The notes beneath the pieces are model-generated. The model was given only the letters and a program-made list of their open reading frames with translations. It did no database searches and was not told the DNA's origin. The position numbers and the translations under genes are program-made. This document shows positions 43,749 to 52,076 of a stretch of 64,000 bases of DNA, piece by piece. Origin of the DNA: Mesorhizobium neociceri (GTDB lineage Bacteria; Pseudomonadota; Alphaproteobacteria; Rhizobiales; Rhizobiaceae); contig NZ_JACDTY010000016.1 of the NCBI RefSeq assembly GCF_013520985.1, positions 62,001 through 126,000 of the forward strand, read 5' to 3'. The stretch's first letter is position 1; every line of letters starts with the position of its first letter.

Positions 43749-44006
43749 TCAGGCCGCCTTGTCGCTGACGAAGACATTGACTTCGCGCGCCGCGGCAATG
43801 AAGGCACGCCTTGCAATCATCGCCGGCTTGTCGCCAGCCAGCGCATCATGACAGGCCTGCAGCGCTTCGCGATGCTTGGGACTGCGCTTGCCGGGCCAGC
43901 TGTTGAGCAGGTAATCGGAGGCCTCGCGGGCGGTGCGCAGGAGCTGGTTGGCTCCCCCCGCGGCTGCCTTGACGGTCACGGGTGTTTCAAATCGGTTGTT
44001 TTCCAT
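43749..44006 (-). CDS. DUF982-family protein
   Basis: 85 residues, AAGGAG before the ATG. Pattern FETPVTVKAA...ANQLLRTAREASDYLLNSWPGKRSPKHREALQACHDALAGDKPAMIARRAFIAAAREVNVFV matches the short rhizobial DUF982 family, multi-copy in many Rhizobiales. The function is unknown. It ends 51 nt from the convergent charged small gene. Confidence 0.88.
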   Translation of the reverse strand: MENNRFETPVTVKAAAGGANQLLRTAREASDYLLNSWPGKRSPKHREALQACHDALAGDKPAMIARRAFIAAAREVNVFVSDKAA

Positions 44007-44088
44007 GGCCGCTCCTTACGCCATCGGCGTCCATGAAGCGAGGCCGAAAGCGGATGGCGCCTGACATCTGTCACTTTCGTGACCGATA

Positions 44089-44754
44089 TCAAGCGGCGAC
44101 GACAGCAAATCCCCTCGCGCGCAGGCCACGCCGGTCATTGTGCAACGACGTCACCAGACGGTCGCGGCTGCCGACGATATGGGCGGAAAGCCGCGCTGCC
44201 GCCGCGTCGGCGTCACCGGCCCGCACCGCCGCCAGGATAGCGTGATGTTCGCTCCAGGCACGGCCGAGTGCGGCCTCGTCGCGGACCTCCAGCCAACGCG
44301 CCCGCGACAAGCGCGTCATGGCATCGCGCACCGCCCTGAACAGGAACTCGTTGCCGGAGAGCCGCGCCAGCTCGATGTGGAAATCCATGCCGACGCGGTG
44401 CCATTCCTCGCGCGGTGTGGCGGTGTCGCAGGAGTCCAGCATCGCCTCGATGACATCGACGGCGCTCCTGTCGGCTAACGCCGCGGTTAGCCTGACCGCC
44501 GCGACCTCGACCGCCTCGCGGTAGACCGCTATCTGTTCCAGCTCAGCGAGATTGATCGGCGACACCATCCAGCCGCGCCCGTCGCGGCAGATCAGCCCTT
44601 CCGTCTCGAGCCGCAGCAGTGCTGCCCTGACCGGCGTGCGCGAGGCGCCGAAGCGGCTCTCGATCCAACGCTCCGTCAGCCGCTCGCCGGGACCGACCTC
44701 GAGGCCGAGGATCATCTCGCGAAGCGCTTTTTCGACGTTCTGCATCTGCGACAT
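44089..44754 (-). CDS. GntR-family (FCD/FadR-type) transcriptional regulator
   Basis: 221 residues from ATG 44754 (MSQMQNVEKALREMILGLEVGPGERLTE). The helix-turn-helix is at about 10-65 (ESRFGASRTPVRAALLRLETEGLICRDGRGWMV). The FCD effector domain has a metal site pattern: DFHIELARLSGN and HHAILAAVRAGDADAAAARLSAHI. It is divergent from an MFS gene, and a GATACCAA-type palindrome lies in the gap. Confidence 0.9.
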   Translation of the reverse strand: MSQMQNVEKALREMILGLEVGPGERLTERWIESRFGASRTPVRAALLRLETEGLICRDGRGWMVSPINLAELEQIAVYREAVEVAAVRLTAALADRSAVDVIEAMLDSCDTATPREEWHRVGMDFHIELARLSGNEFLFRAVRDAMTRLSRARWLEVRDEAALGRAWSEHHAILAAVRAGDADAAAARLSAHIVGSRDRLVTSLHNDRRGLRARGFAVVAA

Positions 44755-44850
44755 TGTTGGTTCCGTGGCTGGCGATCGGCCTGGCACTGAGGTCTGGCCG
44801 ATCACGTTTGGGAGTGCCGCATTGACAGCGGCCAGACTTTGCGTCCATGA

Positions 44851-44880
44851 GATACCAACTTGGTATCCCAAAATGGTATC
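44851..44880. promoter_or_regulatory. Putative GntR operator upstream of the MFS gene
   Basis: GATACCAA-C-TTGGTATC (44851-44867) is a perfect palindrome, followed by a third half-site TGGTATC at 44874-44880. The TGGTATnCCA theme is typical of FadR-type GntR operators. It is 25-54 nt before the MFS start and about 100 nt from the regulator start. Confidence 0.7.
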
Positions 44881-44904
44881 CGCAGCAAGCGGACAGGACA
44901 TGAC

Positions 44905-46170
44905 ATGCCGCTGGATAGTACAACGCAGGCGACGCAAGCGCCCTCCACCTACAATGTGCATTGGCGGCGCAACCTGTTCGTGTGCTTTGCCGGATCGTTC
45001 AGCACGCTTGTGGCGATGACGCTGCTGCTCCCCTTCCTGCCGCTCTATGTCGAGCAGTTGGGCGCCGTCGGCCACGCCGCGATCGTGCAATGGTCCGGCA
45101 TCGCCTTCGGCGCCACCTTCTTTGCCGCGGCCCTCGTCGCGCCGCTGTGGGGACGGCTGGGCGACCGCTACGGCCGCAAGGTGATGCTGGTGCGCGCCAG
45201 CTTCGGCATGGCAATCTGCATGTCGCTGACCGGCATGGTGCAGACCGTCTGGCAATTGGTGCTGTTGCGTCTGCTGATCGGCTTTGCCGGCGGCTATTCC
45301 TCGGGTTCGACCATTTTGGTCGCCATGCAGACGCCGAAGGACCGCTCCGGCTGGGCGCTCGGCGTGCTGTCGGCTGGCATCACCGCAGGCTCCCTGGTCG
45401 GGCCGCTGCTCGGCGGCGCGCTGCCGCCGCTGATCGGCATCCGCGCCACCTTCCTCATCGCCGGCGGCGTCATTTTCCTGGCGGCATTGGCGACGACGTT
45501 CCTGATCAAGGAGATGCCTCGCCCGCCAGCACTGGCAAAACCCAAGGAGAGGCCGAAGGGCGGCTGGGCGCAAATCTCCGACAAGCGCCCTGTCGTCGCG
45601 ATGCTGGCGACCGGCATGCTGTTCACCTTCGCCAACATGTCGATCGAGCCGATCATCACTGTCTATGTCCAGCAGCTGGTCGCGGAGGCAAGTCGGGTGA
45701 CGCTGGTCTCCGGCGTCGTCATGTCGGCAGCCGCACTCGGCGCCATCCTGTCGGCGTCACGGCTGGGCAAGCTCGCCGACCGCATTGGCCACTGGAACGT
45801 CATCGTCGCATCGCTGGCCGTCTCGGCGCTGCTGTTGATACCGCAGGCTTTTGTCACCGAGAGCTGGCAGCTCGTCGGCTTGCGTTTCCTCATGGGTCTG
45901 GTGCTGGGCGGCCTTTTGCCCTGCATCACCAGCGTCATCCGCCACAATGTTCCCGATGGCGTCGGCGGCAATGTGCTTGGCCTGGCGATCTCGGCGCAAT
46001 ATGTCGGCCAGGTCGCGGGCCCGCTGCTTGGCGGCTTCGTCGGCGGCCATCTCGGCATGCGTGCGGTGTTTCTCGGCACCTCCGTGCTGATGGCCGGCGG
46101 TGCCGTGTACAATTGGCTGGTCCAGTCGCGCCGTACGCGCGACATGCTGGCGGTATCAGGCAAATCCTGA
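44905..46170 (+). CDS. MFS transporter, drug/metabolite efflux type
   Basis: 421 residues from ATG 44905, preceded by a GGACA purine stretch. Twelve helices; motif A between helices 2 and 3 reads GRLGDRYGRKVMLVRASFG, and motif C-like FAGGYSSGSTILVAMQ is in helix 5, as in DHA-type drug efflux. The N terminus (MPLDSTTQATQAPS) is a polar cytosolic leader. Likely repressed by the divergent GntR protein through the palindrome at 44851. Confidence 0.9.
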   Translation: MPLDSTTQATQAPSTYNVHWRRNLFVCFAGSFSTLVAMTLLLPFLPLYVEQLGAVGHAAIVQWSGIAFGATFFAAALVAPLWGRLGDRYGRKVMLVRASFGMAICMSLTGMVQTVWQLVLLRLLIGFAGGYSSGSTILVAMQTPKDRSGWALGVLSAGITAGSLVGPLLGGALPPLIGIRATFLIAGGVIFLAALATTFLIKEMPRPPALAKPKERPKGGWAQISDKRPVVAMLATGMLFTFANMSIEPIITVYVQQLVAEASRVTLVSGVVMSAAALGAILSASRLGKLADRIGHWNVIVASLAVSALLLIPQAFVTESWQLVGLRFLMGLVLGGLLPCITSVIRHNVPDGVGGNVLGLAISAQYVGQVAGPLLGGFVGGHLGMRAVFLGTSVLMAGGAVYNWLVQSRRTRDMLAVSGKS

Positions 46171-46213
46171 CAGACAGGGCGCGCCACCTATCGTCAATCA
46201 CGGAGCCCTAGAC

Positions 46214-46588
46214 ATGAGTATCGCCGAGTCCGCACCAGCAAGCAGCGCGCGCATCCTTGTTTTCGCAGCCGGCCTGTGCGGCGCGGCTGGTGTGGCGTTG
46301 TCGGCGGCGGCCGCGCATCTCGGCGGCGCCTTCGTTGGCACCGCCGCATCTTTCCTGATCATGCATGCGCCGGTGTTTCTGGCCGTCGGCCTCGCCGGCG
46401 CAAACCGGATCCTGCGGATCGGCAGCCTGGTGCTGCTCGTCGGGCTCGTTCTGTTCTGCGGCGATCTGCTGGCGCGGGATTTCGTGGGATCGCGGCTTTT
46501 CCCGATGTCGGCGCCGATTGGCGGCACCTTGCTGATTGCAGGCTGGTTGGCGATCGCGGCCTCGGCGCTGGTGCGTCAACGTCCCTGA
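46214..46588 (+). CDS. DUF423-family small membrane protein
   Basis: 124 residues from ATG 46214. Four hydrophobic helices with the family marks FAAGLCGAAGVALSAAAAHLG at the front and FPMSAPIGGTLLIAGWLAIAASALV at the end. The function is unknown. It starts 43 nt after the MFS gene on the same strand and is probably co-transcribed with it. Confidence 0.88.
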   Translation: MSIAESAPASSARILVFAAGLCGAAGVALSAAAAHLGGAFVGTAASFLIMHAPVFLAVGLAGANRILRIGSLVLLVGLVLFCGDLLARDFVGSRLFPMSAPIGGTLLIAGWLAIAASALVRQRP

Positions 46589-46631
46589 CGAGGCAAGAAC
46601 CCTGCCCCATCAGATATTTCTCACACGAGGC

Positions 46632-46775
46632 TCAATCCTGCCGACGTTCCGGCAGCAGGTCGCGCTTACGCTTGGCCGGCTTGCCCAGGAGCTGCCGTTC
46701 CGGCCGCTCCGCAGCCGGCGAGATGCCCCAGTAGTTGCGGTAGATGTCTTCGAACAGATGCTTCACGGGATGCAT
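46632..46775 (-). CDS. 47-residue microprotein, paralogue 1
   Basis: ATG at 46775 preceded by AAGGAGA. The product begins MHPVKHLFEDIYRNYWGIS and ends with a very basic stretch (GKPAKRKRDL...ERRQD). It is a paralogue of the 47-residue frame at 46838-46981: both start MHP and share L-F-E-D, Y, N and W-G-I within the first 18 residues, and KRDL and ER later. A LacI-type operator (46797-46810) lies 22 nt upstream. No family is recognised; the basic tail suggests nucleic-acid or membrane-surface binding. It is a genuine candidate that ordinary gene calling would miss. Confidence 0.7.
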   Translation of the reverse strand: MHPVKHLFEDIYRNYWGISPAAERPERQLLGKPAKRKRDLLPERRQD

Positions 46776-46796
46776 GGTTCGTCTCCTTCTCGAGAA

Positions 46797-46810
46797 TTGA
46801 ATCGATCCAA
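46797..46810. promoter_or_regulatory. LacI-type operator, site 1
   Basis: TTGAATCGATCCAA, a palindrome with central CG, placed 22-35 nt before the start of microprotein 1. The same sequence in reverse is at 47028-47041 (TTGGATCGATTCAA). Confidence 0.75.
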
Positions 46811-46837
46811 TCAGCCGGCACGAAAATGCCTTGCCGA

Positions 46838-46981
46838 TCAGCTCCGCTTGCGTTCCACGACGAAATGCAGGTCGCGCTTCCACGGGCCGGTCTTGCCGCG
46901 GCGCTTGCGGGTGGCGGCATCGGAGGCGATGCCCCAGTCATTGCCGTAGACGTCTTCGAACAAATAATTCATGGGATGCAT
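46838..46981 (-). CDS. 47-residue microprotein, paralogue 2
   Basis: ATG at 46981 preceded by GAGGAGGG. The product begins MHPMNYLFEDVYGNDWGIA and ends ERKRS after a basic KRRGKTGPWKRDL stretch; same length as paralogue 1 (47 residues) and same N-terminal motif MHPxxxLFEDxYxNxWGI. The two are tandem on the minus strand, 62 nt apart, each with its own Shine-Dalgarno and operator, so they are separate duplicated units. It is divergent from the LacI-family regulator across a 147-nt gap with three operator copies. Function unknown. Confidence 0.72.
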   Translation of the reverse strand: MHPMNYLFEDVYGNDWGIASDAATRKRRGKTGPWKRDLHFVVERKRS

Positions 46982-46993
46982 GGCACCCTCCTC

Positions 46994-47091
46994 TTGAACC
47001 GATCCAATGGATAGCTGGTAAATTTCCTTGGATCGATTCAAATATAGACCCTCCCCGCCCTCCGATCAAGGGAAAATTTGAACCGATCCAA
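46994..47091. promoter_or_regulatory. Three LacI-type operators in the divergent microprotein/lacI promoter
   Basis: Site 2 TTGAACCGATCCAA at 46994-47007 (13 nt before microprotein 2), site 3 TTGGATCGATTCAA at 47028-47041, and site 4 TTGAACCGATCCAA at 47078-47091 (37 nt before the regulator start). Sites 2 and 4 are identical; site 3 is the reverse complement of site 1. Spacings between site starts are 34 and 50 bp. Consensus TTGRAYCGATYCAA with central CG is typical of LacI/GalR regulators. Confidence 0.8.
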
Positions 47092-47128
47092 CGAAAGTGC
47101 TAGATGGAGGCTGGTTCAGGAGACGAAG

Positions 47129-48208
47129 ATGACGGCATTGACCTCCGGGAAGACGAGACCAGTGCGGCTGGCCGATATTGCCAAGGCGGCGGGCGTCTCG
47201 CACGGCACCGCATCTAATGTCTTCGCTCGGCCCGAGATTGTCCGCGACGAGGTGCGCGAACGGGTCAAGGCGGCAGCCGAGGCAATGGGCTATGCCGGTC
47301 CCGACCCCAAGGGTCGGCTGTTGCGCGCCGGCAAGGTCAATGCCATCGGCGTCGCCACGGCCGAACCCCTCTCCTATTTCTTCGACGATCCTTTCGCCCG
47401 CGTCATGATGGCCAGCATCTCGCAGGCCTGCGACGCAACCGGCGCCGGGATTTCGCTGGTCTCGGCCGCCAACAACGAACAGCTCGCCTGGAACATCCAG
47501 AGCGCGCTGGTCGACGGTTTTATCGTGTTTTGCATCGAAGGCGGTTCGCGGCTGGTCGAACTGGCGCGCGAACGCAAACTGCCTTTCGTGGCGCTCGACC
47601 TCGATTCGGAGAATGAGGCGGTCGCGGCGATCGGCATCGACAACGTCGCCGGCGCCGGCCTTGCCGCGCGCCATCTGGCCGAGCTTGGCCATCGTCGCTT
47701 TGCCGTGCTCGCCCTGGAATCTGCCGACGCCGGCTTTGGTCCGGTCACGCAAGAGCAAGTCGAGACGTCGGCCCTCTATTCCGGCACGCGCGACCGTCTG
47801 CGTGGCTATTTCGCGGAACTCTCCCGCTTCGGCATCGACGTCTCGCTTGTGCCGATCTACGAAACCCTAAACGACGAAGAGAGCGTGCGCGCCGGCCTCG
47901 AGCATATTTTCGCGCTGCCGCAGCGGCCGACGGCAATCCTGGCCATGTCGGACAGGATGGCGCTGCATGCGCTCGACTGGCTGCGCGAACACGACATCGC
48001 CGTGCCGGGCGACGTGTCCATCGTCGGCTTCGACGGCGTGCCTGAAGGCGCAGACTCCAAGCCACCGCTGACCACGGTCGCCCAGCCGATTGCCGAGATG
48101 GGCCGGCTCGCCGTCAAGGCAATCCTGGAGAACGATGGCTCGCTCAACCGGCAGCTGCTGCCGGTCAATCTGGTGATCAGAGCCTCGTCAGGCCCCTCTC
48201 CTGCCTAA
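47129..48208 (+). CDS. LacI-family transcriptional regulator
   Basis: 359 residues from ATG 47129 with AGGAGA upstream; the longer frame to 47078 runs through operator 4 and is unlikely. Helix-turn-helix: VRLADIAKAAGVSHGTASNVFARPEIVRDEVRERVKAAAEAMGY. The periplasmic-binding-like effector domain includes VNAIGVATAEPLSYFFDDPF, DGFIVFCIEGGS and VSIVGFDGVPEGADSKPPLTTVAQPIAEMG. Ligand, usually a sugar or nucleoside, is unknown. It probably represses itself and both microprotein genes through the TTGRAYCGATYCAA sites. Confidence 0.92.
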   Translation: MTALTSGKTRPVRLADIAKAAGVSHGTASNVFARPEIVRDEVRERVKAAAEAMGYAGPDPKGRLLRAGKVNAIGVATAEPLSYFFDDPFARVMMASISQACDATGAGISLVSAANNEQLAWNIQSALVDGFIVFCIEGGSRLVELARERKLPFVALDLDSENEAVAAIGIDNVAGAGLAARHLAELGHRRFAVLALESADAGFGPVTQEQVETSALYSGTRDRLRGYFAELSRFGIDVSLVPIYETLNDEESVRAGLEHIFALPQRPTAILAMSDRMALHALDWLREHDIAVPGDVSIVGFDGVPEGADSKPPLTTVAQPIAEMGRLAVKAILENDGSLNRQLLPVNLVIRASSGPSPA

Positions 48209-48220
48209 AGGCCTTCGCTT

Positions 48221-49408
48221 TCACCGGCTCAGCCTTGCCACCACCGGCGACATGCCGAAAGACTGGCGAGCGGCAGGGGCTTCGGTGCGTACCGGTTTCT
48301 TGCCCGACCAGCCGATCCCGGACAGCCATTCGAGATAGAAGGCGAGCGCGAACTGCATGGCGATGCCGGCCGATATCAGCAAGGCGTCATAGGCAAAGCC
48401 GCCCGGATTGATCAGCTTCATCACCTGCGCCACCATGGCGATCACCGTGCCGGCCAGGAACACCGGTAGCGAGCGCTTGCCGAGCAGAGCGAGTGGATGG
48501 TCCTGGCTGAGACGGAACAGGTTGGAGACCGCCGGGAGCGCTACGATCAGATAGCTCACCGACAATATGTGCAGCAGCCGGGGCAGCGACAGGAATGTCT
48601 TGTCAAAGCCGCCGATCACCACGGGCAGGTCGAACCACGTGATCTGGCCCCAGAGCGGGCTGTGCACCCAGACCGCTGCTGCCGCGACATAGGTTGCCGC
48701 GGCGCCCACCAGCCAGCGATTGACGGGAATTGTGCCGCCACGCCTGACATGCAGCATACCGGCGAGACCAATGTTGAACAGGAACTGCCAGGACAGCGGG
48801 TTGAGGAACCAGAAGCCGGGCTCCGGATAGTTCGGCGGCGCGATCTGCCATATGCCGGCGACCAGCCACAGGGCGCCGGAAAAGATCAGCGCCGGCAGCG
48901 GCCTGTAGCTGACGAAAAGCAGGAAAAGCGGCGCCATCAACAGCAGCGCTGCATAGACCGGCAGGATGTTGTTGTAGCCAAGCTGGTGGCCGAGCGTGAC
49001 GATGCCGACAACCACCTCCGGCGTGTTCTTCATCAGCGGTTCGATGTTGATGAGTTTCAGCAGTTCAGGCCGGTGGGCGAACACCGCTGCTGCGCAAAAC
49101 ATCGCCATGACCACGATCGTCGTGACGATATGGGCGGTATAAAGCACACCGGCGCGGCGCCACATCTTCAACGCCGCCAGCAGCCGGCTGCCCGGCTGGA
49201 ATTTGTTGCCATAAGCGAGTGCGACAGACATGCCGGAGATCAGCACGAAGGCTTCCGCCGCGTCCGAGAATCCGAAATTCTTGTAGGTCAGCGCTTCGAA
49301 GACGGTGCCCGGCACATGATCGATATAGATGGTCAGGAGGGCGAGCGCGCGGAACACGTCAATACGGGTGTCGCGTTCGGCGCGATCCGGCGGGAGTTGC
49401 GTAGTCAT
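48221..49408 (-). CDS. OpgC-domain acyltransferase-like membrane protein
   Basis: 395 residues from ATG 49408; an in-frame TTG two codons earlier is the alternative. Ten or so helices; N-terminal motif RDTRIDVFRALALLTIYIDHVPGTVFEALTYKNFGFSDAAEAFVLISGMSVALAYG is the OpgC signature, a family of succinyl/acyl transferases acting on osmoregulated periplasmic glucans. Rhizobia use similar enzymes for cyclic beta-glucans; the exact acyl group and acceptor are inferred. It converges with the LacI gene by 12 nt. Confidence 0.88.
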   Translation of the reverse strand: MTTQLPPDRAERDTRIDVFRALALLTIYIDHVPGTVFEALTYKNFGFSDAAEAFVLISGMSVALAYGNKFQPGSRLLAALKMWRRAGVLYTAHIVTTIVVMAMFCAAAVFAHRPELLKLINIEPLMKNTPEVVVGIVTLGHQLGYNNILPVYAALLLMAPLFLLFVSYRPLPALIFSGALWLVAGIWQIAPPNYPEPGFWFLNPLSWQFLFNIGLAGMLHVRRGGTIPVNRWLVGAAATYVAAAAVWVHSPLWGQITWFDLPVVIGGFDKTFLSLPRLLHILSVSYLIVALPAVSNLFRLSQDHPLALLGKRSLPVFLAGTVIAMVAQVMKLINPGGFAYDALLISAGIAMQFALAFYLEWLSGIGWSGKKPVRTEAPAARQSFGMSPVVARLSR

Positions 49409-49620
49409 CGACAAAAGGCCTCAAAGCGAGAGCAAGTGTGCTCATGTTGTTCATGCCGGGATGCGACCATCGGCGCACACCGCTTCGATTCCTCCCGCAG
49501 GGAGCATATCGGCGCAGAAACGGTCTGAAATGAGCCAGGTTCAATCACATTTCGCGGAGCATGAAAATATTCCGTTTTGAAGCCGGCAAATGACCAATAT
49601 ATCCGCGAAATCAAAGAGAT

Positions 49621-50283
49621 ATGAGCGTGTCTGAATATAACGAAAAGAACGCCGGCCTGCACCGGGATCTGGCCTTTCCCTACCGCCTCCTCAAGCCGGA
49701 AAACGCTGGCGGGGAGTGCCTGTTTTTGCTGCACGGATCAGGTGTCGACGAAACGACGATGCTGCCGATTGCAAGGCAGATCGCCCCCGACGCCACGCTG
49801 GTTGCGGTACGGGGTCGCATCCCGCAGGAGGACGGCTTCCGCTGGTTCGAGCGCATCACGCCGACCAGTTTCGAGCAGGCGAGCATCCGTGCCGAAACAT
49901 CAGCCTTTGCCGCCTTCGCAAGCGAGGCCGCAAAGCGCCATGGGCTCGACCTCGCCCGCACGACCTTCCTCGGCTATTCCAACGGCGCCAATCTGGTGCC
50001 CAGCCTGATGCTGCTCAACCCCGGCCTCGTGCGCAAAGCGGCGTTGCTGAGAGCGATGCCGGTGCTTGACGATGCGCCGGCAACCGACCTCACGGGGACG
50101 CGGGTTCTGATCATTGCCGGCGCCGCCGACGAGACCTACGGGCCGTTTGCGCCGACGCTGGCGACGCTGCTCACCAAGCGCGGCGCCGAGGTCGATGCGC
50201 GCATCGTGCCTTCAGGTCATGAAATCGGCGACCCTGACGCCGCAATCGTCACGCAGTGGCTGGCGGCGCTGGTTGCTACATAG
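49621..50283 (+). CDS. Alpha/beta-hydrolase, carboxylesterase/phospholipase-like
   Basis: 220 residues. Oxyanion motif LFLLHGSGVDETTMLP, nucleophile elbow FLGYSNGANLVPS (Ser in G-Y-S-N-G), acid/base part VLIIAGAADETYGP and PSGHEIGDPDAAI (His). The small size and lack of lid match the YpfH/MhqD-like carboxylesterase group. Substrate unknown. Divergent from the OpgC-like gene, 212 nt between. Confidence 0.88.
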   Translation: MSVSEYNEKNAGLHRDLAFPYRLLKPENAGGECLFLLHGSGVDETTMLPIARQIAPDATLVAVRGRIPQEDGFRWFERITPTSFEQASIRAETSAFAAFASEAAKRHGLDLARTTFLGYSNGANLVPSLMLLNPGLVRKAALLRAMPVLDDAPATDLTGTRVLIIAGAADETYGPFAPTLATLLTKRGAEVDARIVPSGHEIGDPDAAIVTQWLAALVAT

Positions 50284-50334
50284 CAAATCATCACTTGCCG
50301 GGTCGTGCCGGCAATCGTGGCCATCCGCTCCGCG

Positions 50335-51339
50335 TCAGCCGCCCAGGCGCGCGACAAAATAGGTGAGCGCCGCAATCGCCGCTGTGGCCGGCAAGGTGAC
50401 AATCCAGGCGACGACGATGTTGCCGGCAATGCCCCAGCGCACGGCCGAGACGCGGCGGGCAGCGCCGACGCCGATGATGGCCCCGGTGATCGTGTGGGTG
50501 GTCGACACGGGAACGCCGAGCCACGTGGCCGCGAACAGAGTGATGGCGCCGCCGGTCTCGGCGCAGAAGCCCTGCATCGGGTTCAGCCGGGTTATTTTCG
50601 AGCCCATTGTGTGAACGATGCGCCAGCCACCGAGCAACGTGCCCAGAGCCAGCGCCGACTGACAGGTGAGGACGACCCACAGCGGCACATAGAAATTGGC
50701 GCCGAGCATGCCTTGCGAATAGAGCAGTACGGCGATGATGCCCATGGTTTTCTGGGCGTCGTTGCCGCCGTGTCCGAGCGAATAAAGCGAGGCCGAAAAG
50801 AACTGCATGACGCGGAAGGTGCTATCGACGGCGAACGGTGTCTGGCGCACGAACAGCCAGGAAACGGCCAGAATCAGGACCAGCGCCAGAACAAACCCGG
50901 TTGCCGGCGACACGACGATTGCGGCGACCGTCTTGCCAAGCCCCGTCCAGACGATGGCGCCGACCCCTGCCTTTGCAATGCCGGCGCCGACCAGCCCGCC
51001 GATCAGCGCATGCGAACTGCTGGAAGGGATGCCGGCAATCCAGGTGACAATGTTCCAGACGATGGCGCCGACGAGCGCTGCGAAGATCACCGCCGGCGTG
51101 ACGATGCTAACATCGACGATGCCCTTTCCCACGGTCTCGGCGACATGGAGGCCGAAGAACATGAAGGCGATGAAATTGAAGAAGGCTGCCCATAGCACCG
51201 CATATTGAGGCCTCAGCACGCGGGTGGAAACGATGGTGGCGATGGAGTTGGCGGCGTCATGCAGGCCATTGAGAAAATCGAAAAACAGCGCGACGGCGAC
51301 AAGGCCGGCCAGCACGGGAAAGGCGATGGTGGCTTCCAT
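50335..51339 (-). CDS. pit: Low-affinity inorganic phosphate transporter, Pit family
   Basis: 334 residues, about ten membrane helices. The duplicated PiT signature is clear: VALFFDFLNGLHDAANSIATIVSTRVLRPQYAV near the N terminus and VLTCQSALALGTLLGGWRIVHTMGSKITRLNPMQGF in the second half. It is a metal-phosphate/H+ symporter, constitutive in many rhizobia. Downstream of a DUF47 gene with 3 nt between, the standard pit-associated partner. Confidence 0.94.
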   Translation of the reverse strand: MEATIAFPVLAGLVAVALFFDFLNGLHDAANSIATIVSTRVLRPQYAVLWAAFFNFIAFMFFGLHVAETVGKGIVDVSIVTPAVIFAALVGAIVWNIVTWIAGIPSSSSHALIGGLVGAGIAKAGVGAIVWTGLGKTVAAIVVSPATGFVLALVLILAVSWLFVRQTPFAVDSTFRVMQFFSASLYSLGHGGNDAQKTMGIIAVLLYSQGMLGANFYVPLWVVLTCQSALALGTLLGGWRIVHTMGSKITRLNPMQGFCAETGGAITLFAATWLGVPVSTTHTITGAIIGVGAARRVSAVRWGIAGNIVVAWIVTLPATAAIAALTYFVARLGG

Positions 51340-51342
51340 TGC

Positions 51343-51984
51343 CTAAACGTTCTCGATGACGATGCCGCTGATCTCGTTGGCGACGTCCTCGAAGCGGTCG
51401 ACCACTTTCTCCAGCTGGCCATAGATCTCGCTGCCGATCAGGTAGGCCATCGGATCGCTGCGGCCATGCCGCTGGAATAGGTCCTTCAATCCTTGCTCAT
51501 GCAGATCGTCGGCGCGGCTTTCGACGCGCATGACTTCTTCTGCGATGGCGTTGAGGCGCACCGTGTGCGTGCCGACTTTGCTGAGCAGCGGGATCGCTTC
51601 GGCAACCAGCCTGGCGGCGGCAACGATGACGCCACCCATTTCCTGCATCAGCGGGTCGAATTCCTTCTTTTCGAACAGCTTCACCGTCTTGACGGTCTTG
51701 TGCATCATGTCGATGGCATCATCCATCGACTGGATCAGGTCCTTGATGTCGCCGCGATCGAAGGGCGTGATGAAGGAGCGCCGCACCGCCAGCAGGACTT
51801 CGGCCGTGATATGATCGGCCTCGTCCTCGAGATCGATGATTTTCTGACACCAGCGGTCGATGTCCTTGCCCTGCAGAAGCTGCTCCAGCGCTTTGGCGCC
51901 GCCGACTACGGTGCGGGAATGCCGTTCGAACAGGTCGAAGAACCGATCTTCGCGCGGCAGCAGCTTGCGGAACCAGCCCAGCAT
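51343..51984 (-). CDS. DUF47/PhoU-like protein associated with Pit
   Basis: 213 residues from ATG 51984 (MLGWFRKLLPREDRFFDLFERHS); a longer frame adds a 45-residue leader with no family similarity. All-helical PhoU-like fold: DDAIDMMHKTVKTVKLFEKKEFDPLMQEMGGVIVAAARLV and the acidic metal-binding EDEADHITAEVLLAVRRSF. Genes of this type adjoin pit in many bacteria and regulate transport; the pair is an operon. Confidence 0.9.
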   Translation of the reverse strand: MLGWFRKLLPREDRFFDLFERHSRTVVGGAKALEQLLQGKDIDRWCQKIIDLEDEADHITAEVLLAVRRSFITPFDRGDIKDLIQSMDDAIDMMHKTVKTVKLFEKKEFDPLMQEMGGVIVAAARLVAEAIPLLSKVGTHTVRLNAIAEEVMRVESRADDLHEQGLKDLFQRHGRSDPMAYLIGSEIYGQLEKVVDRFEDVANEISGIVIENV

Positions 51985-52076
51985 GTCGATCTCCCGTCGC
52001 GCCCGTCCACGACCCACCAACTCACATAACGCCCCAGCGAGCCACTGAAAACAGTAAGCCGGCTGAAAGATGTGGA

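Noticed and set aside
44755..45573. N-terminal extension of the GntR regulator to 494 residues
   Set aside because: It is antisense to the MFS gene and begins with a repetitive His/Arg/Gln-rich sequence; the GntR domain starts at 44754.
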